Source: M55B118 sp041694275 (lineage in GTDB: Bacteria > Bacillota_I > Bacilli_A > Izemoplasmatales > Izemoplasmataceae). Taken from it: a stretch of DNA of 6,310 bases. The notes under the pieces were generated by a model, which saw nothing but the letters and a program-made list of their open reading frames with translations, searched no databases and was not told where the DNA came from. The stretch covers positions 1-6,310 of the forward strand of contig JASMTQ010000030.1 of assembly GCA_041694275.1 (NCBI GenBank), written 5' to 3'. The translations under genes and the position numbers were made by a program. This document shows, one piece after another, positions 1 through 5,044 of the stretch (its first letter is position 1; each line of letters opens with the position of its first letter).

Positions 1-74
1 TATTCGTCATACCATTTAAAATCGTTTCTGAGTCCAACCGACCCTCTCGATTCAACCGAAAAGAAGCACCCTAA
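1..74 (+). CDS. Possible 3' end of an unidentified gene (partial, start outside window)
   Basis: Reading from base 3, the plus strand is open for 23 codons and ends in TAA at 72-74. The visible tail is basic and polar (it ends NRKEAP) and matches no family I recognise. The main support is position: a strong hairpin terminator begins at the stop codon, which is how the last gene of a transcript normally ends. Against it, the fragment is very short, and the minus strand is also open here (from an ATG at 83 off the left edge). That minus-strand frame would start inside the hairpin stem without a ribosome-binding site, so I prefer the plus strand. No function can be assigned. Confidence 0.3.
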   Translation, partial: FVIPFKIVSESNRPSRFNRKEAP

Positions 75-117
75 AATAAACATAGTCAAAGTTCAAAAAT
101 GACTATGTTTATTTTTT
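73..117 (+). terminator. Rho-independent terminator of the gene left of the window
   Basis: A perfect 16-bp stem (73-88 pairing with 100-115) encloses an 11-nt loop. The 3' arm runs into TTTATTTTTT (108-117) followed by ATT. The T-tract lies on the plus-strand 3' side, while the minus strand leaves the stem into AGGG, so termination of plus-strand transcription is favoured. The stem has only 4 G-C pairs but is long and free of mismatches. It should insulate the asparaginase gene from upstream transcription. Confidence 0.75.
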
Positions 118-417
118 ATTGCCCCTATAAATCACATCATATAACGGGGTCATCATATTCAACCCCGCCCCTATTCACACGAAAGAAGCCAAAATGCATA
201 GTCGTGTTTTACTTCCGATAATATATATTATGTTAACTAATGTATATATAGCAATTGGGCGGAGTATGGTTTATGCACGGTATCTATGAATGTGTACTTG
301 ATGAACTTGTCTTGATATCGAAGGCTTGAAAACGTCAAAAGCCAAAATCGATTTGAGTGTGGTTTGTTCATTGTCATCGTCCTTGAATCCCAATCAGGCT
401 GCTCATCAAATATCCCA

Positions 418-445
418 TTTAAAAAACCGGGTTTCATGATACAAT
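418..445 (+). promoter_or_regulatory. Predicted extended -10 (sigma-A type) promoter of the asparaginase gene
   Basis: TGATACAAT at 437-445 is an extended -10 element: TG at 437-438, one base, then TACAAT at 440-445, one mismatch from TATAAT. A weak -35 candidate, TTTAAA at 418-423, lies 16 bp upstream; extended -10 promoters tolerate a poor -35. Transcription would start near 452, giving a leader of about 45 nt with room for the ribosome-binding site but not for a riboswitch. I see no inverted repeat over the promoter that would suggest an operator. Confidence 0.5.
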
Positions 446-484
446 ACTAACGTGATGTTTCATTACTCAAAGACTTAGCTTATC

Positions 485-492
485 GAGGTGAT
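485..492 (+). promoter_or_regulatory. Ribosome-binding site of the asparaginase gene
   Basis: GAGGTGAT matches the complement of the 16S rRNA 3' end over all eight bases, with its AGG core 7 nt before the ATG at 496. It fixes the start codon and predicts efficient initiation. Confidence 0.8.
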
Positions 493-495
493 CCA

Positions 496-1470
496 ATGAA
501 AAAGGTTGCACTTATATTCACAGGCGGAACGATTGCGATGAAAGTCAATTCGAAACTTCAAGGTGCTGTCCCCAGTGTGACACCTGAAGAGTTGATCAAT
601 ACCCTTCATGAAGTCACGGAATTTGAAAATCTTGAAGGATATGCGTTTTCCAAGCTCCCAAGTCCTTCCATTACGCCCATCAAATGGCGTCAACTCAAGG
701 AAAAGGTTGATGAATTTCTCTCTGATGACGCGTATGCGGGCGTTGTGGTGGTGCATGGCACGGATACACTTGAGGAAACGGCCTTTTATCTGGACACCGT
801 ATCAACCAGTGAAAAGCCCGTTGTGGTGACTGGCGCGATGAAAAACGCAAGCCAGCTTGGCTATGACGGCCTTACGAATCTTGATTCTTCAATTCGCACG
901 GTTTTGCATCCAAATTCCAAAAATCGGGGCGTGCTCGTGGTCATGAACTATCAGATTCATGCTGCAAGGGAGGTTACGAAGACACACACACTGAACCTGG
1001 ATACTTTCAAAAGCATCGAATTCGGTCCTCTTGGCATCATTGACGATGACGATGTGCTTTTCTACCGGACACAGTCCTTGAACAACACCTACCGTCTCGA
1101 AAACGTCTATGACAACCGTGTGGGACTTATCAAGGTTGTGGCTGGGCTTGATAGTGAGTTGCTTGATTATTACGTGGAAAAAGGTATGAAAGGCATCGTG
1201 ATTGAGGCTTTGGGGCGCGGAAACGTGCCTGCCGATATGATGGACGGCATCAAACGCGCCCGTAAAGCGGGGGTTGAAATCGTCGTCGTATCCCGAGTCA
1301 TGGCCGGACGGGTGCTCGATACCTACGGATACATCGGTGGTGGCAAGGATCTAGTCCGACAGGGGTGCATCTTCGGTCGAAATCTTTCAGGTCAGAAAGC
1401 AAGAATTCTTCTTATGGTGTCTCTCGCAAACGGTTTTGGACACGAACAGTTGGATGACATCTTCTCATAA
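496..1470 (+). CDS. ansA: L-asparaginase, cytoplasmic (type I-like)
   Basis: This 324-residue protein should hydrolyse L-asparagine to L-aspartate and ammonia. The two signature motifs of the bacterial asparaginase family are clear: TGGTIA at 9-14 with nucleophile Thr12, and VVVHGTDTLEETA at 84-96 with the catalytic Thr89-Asp90 pair. Lys162 (EVTKTHTL) completes the Thr-Lys-Asp triad, and Ser58 lies where a substrate-binding serine is expected. The C-terminal domain (about 205-324) has the typical SRVMAGRVLDTYGY segment and ends close to the family's usual length. There is no signal peptide, so it acts in the cytosol. It is transcribed alone from its own promoter and converges on the ruvA end of the neighbouring operon. 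The loop after motif 1 (15-30) lacks the tyrosine that assists the nucleophile in the E. coli enzymes. The full set of other catalytic residues argues for a working amidohydrolase; some glutaminase activity is possible. Confidence 0.93.
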   Translation: MKKVALIFTGGTIAMKVNSKLQGAVPSVTPEELINTLHEVTEFENLEGYAFSKLPSPSITPIKWRQLKEKVDEFLSDDAYAGVVVVHGTDTLEETAFYLDTVSTSEKPVVVTGAMKNASQLGYDGLTNLDSSIRTVLHPNSKNRGVLVVMNYQIHAAREVTKTHTLNLDTFKSIEFGPLGIIDDDDVLFYRTQSLNNTYRLENVYDNRVGLIKVVAGLDSELLDYYVEKGMKGIVIEALGRGNVPADMMDGIKRARKAGVEIVVVSRVMAGRVLDTYGYIGGGKDLVRQGCIFGRNLSGQKARILLMVSLANGFGHEQLDDIFS

Positions 1471-1616
1471 CCCTTGAAAATCTGTTTAATTGATTAATGT
1501 GTGTATGGATTTCTGATAATCATGATAGTTTGAGTTCAAAACGAGCATGTATTTTACTCCATGATTTTTCATGAATAAATTCATCCGTTAGTTTTTACAC
1601 AAAATATATATAATGC

Positions 1617-1649
1617 AAAAAAAAATGATCTCGCGTGAGATCATTTTTT
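1617..1649. terminator. Bidirectional terminator between the asparaginase gene and ruvA
   Basis: A 7-bp core TGATCTC/GAGATCA (1626-1632 with 1637-1643) and loop GCGT are flanked by an A-run on the left (1617-1625) and a T-run on the right (1644-1649), extending pairing to 13 bp. Read on the minus strand, the hairpin is followed by nine T residues, a good terminator for the ruvA operon. Read on the plus strand it has six T residues and can end the asparaginase transcript, about 150 nt after that gene's stop. The interval 1471-1616 shows no better terminator and no gene. Confidence 0.85.
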
Positions 1650-2204
1650 GTTGGCCATGGTCTTGAGGGCATCCTTGATAAGGAGCGAGGTGTCCTTTTT
1701 AGTATCGAGATTCTTAGTGGCTCGTTCGATTTCCTTGTTTTTGTACCCAAGTGCACGGAGGGCATCCCCGACTTCATCAAGTCTTTTCTGACTTTTGATG
1801 TTGACAGTCGAGCTTTTGATCTTGCCTTTCAAGTCAAGCACGATCTGCTGGCTTGCTTTGGGACCGATGCCCGGGAATCTGTTCAAGTACTTGGTATCCG
1901 ACATCTCAATCGCTCTGATGATTTCATCGGTTTCCGCACTTGCGAGTACGGCCAAGGCGCTTTTGGGTCCGATGCCTTTGACACTCAAAAGTTCATCGAA
2001 AAGTCGTTTTTCCTTGAAATCCTTGAATCCGAAAAGGGTAAGGGCGCCTTCACGAACATGTTGATAGATATAGAGCTTGATGGTTTCATCAATGGTGAAC
2101 TTGAAAGGATTGGGCACAACGATGTGATATCCGATGCCATACGTTTCAAGTGTGACCTTACCGGGTTCTATTTCTGTGATGGTGCCTTTGATATAGCTAT
2201 ACAT
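1641..2204 (-). CDS. ruvA: Holliday junction branch migration protein RuvA
   Basis: RuvA binds four-way DNA junctions as a tetramer and loads the RuvB helicase for branch migration in recombinational repair. The 187 residues follow the family order. An N-terminal OB-fold spans 1-61 (starting MYSYIKG, ending LFGF). Two helix-hairpin-helix motifs follow, VKGIGPK at 75-81 and FPGIGPKAS at 110-118. After a short linker comes the RuvB-contacting C-terminal domain, about 139-187, with RALGY at 150-154. The start is fixed by GAGGAG 7 nt upstream (2212-2217). The acidic pin, Glu-Asp in E. coli and B. subtilis, reads Glu52-Gly53 here. The gene lies 16 nt after the second mgtE and is the last of the operon; its TGA stop sits inside the terminator stem. 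No ruvB or ruvC follows, so RuvB must be encoded elsewhere. Family assignment is secure. Confidence 0.95.
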   Translation of the reverse strand: MYSYIKGTITEIEPGKVTLETYGIGYHIVVPNPFKFTIDETIKLYIYQHVREGALTLFGFKDFKEKRLFDELLSVKGIGPKSALAVLASAETDEIIRAIEMSDTKYLNRFPGIGPKASQQIVLDLKGKIKSSTVNIKSQKRLDEVGDALRALGYKNKEIERATKNLDTKKDTSLLIKDALKTMANKK

Positions 2205-2220
2205 GACAAAACTCCTCGTA

Positions 2221-3627
2221 TTAAAGTAGCGTTATGATGAGTACGCTTGCAAGCGTGAAATAAACAATCAGGGCGCTGATGTCGTTAAGCGTAGTGATGA
2301 ACGGGCCGCTTGCGACAGCAGGATCAATGCGCAGTTTGTTCAAAACCATGGGAATCATACTTCCGAGAAAGGTGGATACGGTGAGTGCGGAAAAAATGCC
2401 CAACCCTACAACAAGGCCAATCTGAGAAGCTTTAATGATCCCTTCATCAACAACGCCTATTGGCGAAATAGTGAGAAAAAGCGTGGCCATAAGAAAACCG
2501 AGTATCCCAAGAAAAAAACCGTTGATTAGACCAATGGAAACTTCTCTTGAAATATGTTTCAAAGCGTTTTTGAACTTAGGGAATGATTCTTCTGAAAGTT
2601 TCAGGATTGTAACCGCAAGACTTTGCGTCCCAATGTTACCGGCCATTCCAAGAATAAGGGGTTGGAATAACACGAGCGCTGTGACCGCAGCAATTGTATC
2701 TTCAAAGCTGGAGAGGACCGATGTAACGATTAGATTCAGACCCAGCATGAGTGCAAGCCATGGAAACCGTCCTTTCGCTTTGGCGAAAGGCGTATCGTAA
2801 ACCAAATCCTCTGTATTGATACCGGCGAGTTTTGCGTAGTCATCATGACTTTCCTCTTCAATGGCATCCATTACGTCATCAAGTGTGACAACCCCTTCGA
2901 GTTGTCCCTGGTCATTAATAACTGGGGTTAGGGGGGCGTCATAACGCTTGATTTCATTGATGACGTCCTGCATGAGATCATCCACATGCGCACTATAATA
3001 ATTCGTGTGCATAATATCTTTGATCTTTCTGGGATGTCTAGCCACAATGAGATGCTTGATATCAATCAATCCAAGTAGCCGATTGTCATTATCCACTACG
3101 AAAAGTGTGTCAATGACTTCTGTTTCCTTTGCGCGACTTATAAGCTTGCGCATAGCATCTTTCACATCCATTTCCGGTGACAAATCAATGTAATCATTAT
3201 TCATTTGTCCACCAACGCTTAGGATGTTGTACTTGAGGATTCTGTTTAATATTTTTCGTTTATCCTTGCTCAACAGATTGAGCGTATGACTCATTTCATC
3301 CTCATCTAAGTAGTTGAATAGTTCTGCGATTTCATCGAGTTTCATGCTTTCGAGCACTTTAGAAAGTTTCTTTTCACTCACGTACTCAAGGCTTTCGACC
3401 ACATGTTCTTTTTCCATGACTTCAAATACACGGGCAAGTTTTTCAGTACTGATTAATGTAAAGACACGGGTTTGAACTACAGGATCAAGCTTTATTAGCG
3501 CCTCACCAATGTCGTAAGCATGACTTTTTTTCAAGCGCATGCGCAATGCGCTGTCACTTTTTTTCTTCAACAGCAATGCGGATAAATCCGGTTTTTCATC
3601 TTTTTTTCTAAGTTTGAATCGGGCCAT
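2221..3627 (-). CDS. mgtE: MgtE-family magnesium transporter, second tandem copy
   Basis: Predicted Mg2+-gated Mg2+ channel/transporter of the inner membrane, 468 residues. It has a lysine-rich start, a helical MgtE N domain (about 25-132), two CBS domains (about 138-258), a plug-helix region (about 259-285) and five membrane segments near 288-308, 312-333, 364-387, 400-429 and 443-468. The channel motif GNIGTQSLAVT follows FQPLILGMA in the second segment. The last segment has Asp435 (DPA) and Asp449 (TTLND), spaced 14 apart like the conserved pore aspartates of Thermus MgtE. I chose ATG at 3627 because AAAGGG ends 8 nt upstream; the in-frame GTG at 3636 would abut that site. It follows the other mgtE by 15 nt. 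The canonical SAG.(I/L)MT motif before CBS1 reads SVGGQMNND here, so its regulation may differ. Mg2+ is most likely, but some homologues may carry other divalent ions. Confidence 0.92.
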   Translation of the reverse strand: MARFKLRKKDEKPDLSALLLKKKSDSALRMRLKKSHAYDIGEALIKLDPVVQTRVFTLISTEKLARVFEVMEKEHVVESLEYVSEKKLSKVLESMKLDEIAELFNYLDEDEMSHTLNLLSKDKRKILNRILKYNILSVGGQMNNDYIDLSPEMDVKDAMRKLISRAKETEVIDTLFVVDNDNRLLGLIDIKHLIVARHPRKIKDIMHTNYYSAHVDDLMQDVINEIKRYDAPLTPVINDQGQLEGVVTLDDVMDAIEEESHDDYAKLAGINTEDLVYDTPFAKAKGRFPWLALMLGLNLIVTSVLSSFEDTIAAVTALVLFQPLILGMAGNIGTQSLAVTILKLSEESFPKFKNALKHISREVSIGLINGFFLGILGFLMATLFLTISPIGVVDEGIIKASQIGLVVGLGIFSALTVSTFLGSMIPMVLNKLRIDPAVASGPFITTLNDISALIVYFTLASVLIITLL

Positions 3628-3645
3628 GAAAGCCACCCTTTCTTA
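3628..3645 (-). promoter_or_regulatory. Ribosome-binding site deciding the start of the second mgtE
   Basis: On the minus strand the TAA of the upstream mgtE (3645-3643) is followed by GAAAGGGTGGCTTTC and then ATG at 3627. AAAGGG lies 8 nt from this ATG, a normal spacing, but directly touches the GTG at 3636. The ATG, giving MARFKLRKK, is therefore the better start. The short gap allows ribosomes finishing the upstream gene to reinitiate. Confidence 0.6.
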
Positions 3646-4992
3646 AAGTGTCATAATGATGAGCGTTGCAAGAGAAAAATAAATTACCAGTGCGATGGCA
3701 TCGTTTAACGTTGTAATCAAAGGGCCGCTTGCAACCGCTGGATCCATATTCATTTTGTGAAGTGTAATCGGCACCATGGTCCCGAAAATGCTTGCAATAG
3801 TTAGTGCAAAGAATAGCGATACAGCGACGGTCAATCCTACCAGGAGTGCATTTACATCATGCACACCCGTAATGTAGAGAAAACCAATGGTAGTCAGAAA
3901 TCCAAGGCTACCGATTGCCACACCACTCAACATACCGCTTTTGAGCTCGCTTGCTATATGAGAACGCGACTCTTCTTTACTGATGTAATAATCATTTGCC
4001 AGCCCACGTATGGTTACCGCAAGGCTTTGTGTCCCCGTATTCCCAGTCATATCCAGAATAAGTGGTTGGAAAAGCACAATAACGGTCACTTGCGCAAGGG
4101 TATTTTCGAACCTGGAAATAATGCCTGAGATAATGAGTCCGAGTCCCAAGAGAATCATGAGCCAGGGGAGTCTGTGCGCGGCGCTTCGCAATATGGAATC
4201 TCTCACAAGACCTTCTTTGCTAACGTTAGCAAATCGTGCGTAGTCTTCACTTGTGGCTTCATCTAGGATGTCAGCTGCGTCATCCAGAGTTATGACGCCC
4301 TGAAAAGTGTTCATGTGATCGATAACTGGCAAAAGGTATATTTGATAATTACGCATGGTTCGAGCGGACACCTCTGCAGATGTGTCGGTGTAAACCGTGA
4401 TGTAATCTGTCTCCATAAGTTCATGAAGCGCCATTGGAGATCTGGCCTGAATCAGCTCTTTAAGTCCTAGGATTCCTGTTAATTTGTTATTGTCGTTTAT
4501 TACAAAGAGTGTCTGTATGCTTTCGGCAGTTACTGCATCACTTACGAGATGTTTCATGGCGTCCTTGACATCCATGGTTTCATTCACAACAATAGCTTGA
4601 CTTGTCATGATGGCTCCGGCACTGTCTTCGCGGTATCCGAGGAATCGGTTCATCATCGCACGATCTTTGGCGGATAATTTACTGAGGACGGTACGCTTGC
4701 TGGTCTCGTCGAACTGCTTGAGCACATCAGTCGCTTCATCTGTGTCCATTTCCATGATTAATTTGGAAGCCGTGCCAGCGTCAAAGGCTTGTAAAATGTC
4801 TGCAGCTTTTTCCACATCCATAAAATTGAGAATGTCTGCAGCGAACTGTATAGAAATTTTGCTTAAAATATTCATACAATAAGGGGTGTCATAAACTTCA
4901 AGCCAAAGTCCCAGGTCCGATGGATGGTAGTCATTCAATCTTTCTTCAAGATCAGACGCATCGACATCAAAAAGCGCTTGATTGTCATTCAT
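3643..4992 (-). CDS. mgtE: MgtE-family magnesium transporter, first tandem copy
   Basis: Predicted homodimeric Mg2+ channel/transporter, 449 residues, close to the usual 450. The order is MgtE N domain with helical repeats (about 15-118), the family motif YREDSAGAIMT at 120-130, two CBS domains (about 132-245), an acidic plug-helix region (DDAADILDEATSEDY, 237-251) and five membrane segments near 276-296, 301-321, 354-374, 383-411 and 425-449. The pore motif TGNTGTQS is at 316-323, and the paired aspartates Asp417 (DPA) and Asp431 (TTLND) are 14 apart, as in Thermus MgtE. In that family the N and CBS domains bind cytosolic Mg2+ and close the pore when Mg2+ is high. The start is supported by TTAGGAGG (4999-5006) 6 nt upstream. 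It lies 52 nt after obg, too little space for a Mg2+ riboswitch. This copy is the more canonical of the pair. An 18-bp palindrome (4216-4233) lies within it. Confidence 0.94.
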   Translation of the reverse strand: MNDNQALFDVDASDLEERLNDYHPSDLGLWLEVYDTPYCMNILSKISIQFAADILNFMDVEKAADILQAFDAGTASKLIMEMDTDEATDVLKQFDETSKRTVLSKLSAKDRAMMNRFLGYREDSAGAIMTSQAIVVNETMDVKDAMKHLVSDAVTAESIQTLFVINDNNKLTGILGLKELIQARSPMALHELMETDYITVYTDTSAEVSARTMRNYQIYLLPVIDHMNTFQGVITLDDAADILDEATSEDYARFANVSKEGLVRDSILRSAAHRLPWLMILLGLGLIISGIISRFENTLAQVTVIVLFQPLILDMTGNTGTQSLAVTIRGLANDYYISKEESRSHIASELKSGMLSGVAIGSLGFLTTIGFLYITGVHDVNALLVGLTVAVSLFFALTIASIFGTMVPITLHKMNMDPAVASGPLITTLNDAIALVIYFSLATLIIMTL

Positions 4993-5044
4993 GGTAAGCC
5001 TCCTAACTTAATAACCTTATTTGTTTGTACACAAATTATGTGGT

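Larger units (their letters stand above)
118..495. other. Intergenic region upstream of the asparaginase gene
   Basis: About 380 bases hold no gene I can support. Bases 118-260 are AT-rich and include a 14-bp AT palindrome (218-231), CCCC and GGGG blocks that could form alternative small hairpins (122-171), and an imperfect second copy (180-203) of sequence at 57-87. An 18-codon frame at 273-329 starts 8 nt after GGAG but resembles nothing known. A minus-strand frame of 66 codons (437-237) has no ribosome-binding site and its start falls in the asparaginase promoter. The last 80 bases hold the asparaginase promoter and leader. No tRNA, riboswitch or insertion sequence is recognisable. Confidence 0.6.

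Noticed and set aside
1..83. Minus-strand frame from ATG at 83 running off the left edge.
   Set aside because: Its start is inside the terminator stem and has no ribosome-binding site. The hairpin polarity fits a plus-strand gene ending here instead.
237..437. A 66-codon minus-strand reading frame left of the asparaginase gene.
   Set aside because: There is no ribosome-binding site before its ATG, the start lies in the asparaginase -10 element, and the sequence matches nothing I recognise. A decayed gene remnant cannot be excluded.
1641..1643. Possible TGA=Trp recoding, because the Mg/Obg/RuvA gene set could be mycoplasma-like.
   Set aside because: ruvA ends at TGA at the family's normal end, inside a terminator, and tryptophans in all genes use TGG.
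1635..2237. A 200-codon plus-strand reading frame covering the whole of ruvA.
   Set aside because: It is antisense to a complete RuvA, starts at a GTG inside the terminator hairpin without a ribosome-binding site, and resembles no family. It is a shadow of ruvA codon use.
2243..2256. 14-bp palindrome ACGCTTGCAAGCGT near the end of the second mgtE.
   Set aside because: A palindrome of this length is expected about 0.4 times by chance in a window this size, and the bases are explained by the protein codons.
5019..5036. Inverted repeat ATTTGT-N6-ACAAAT between obg and the first mgtE.
   Set aside because: The 6-bp stem has one G-C pair and no T-tract, so it is too weak for a terminator and has no clear operator features.
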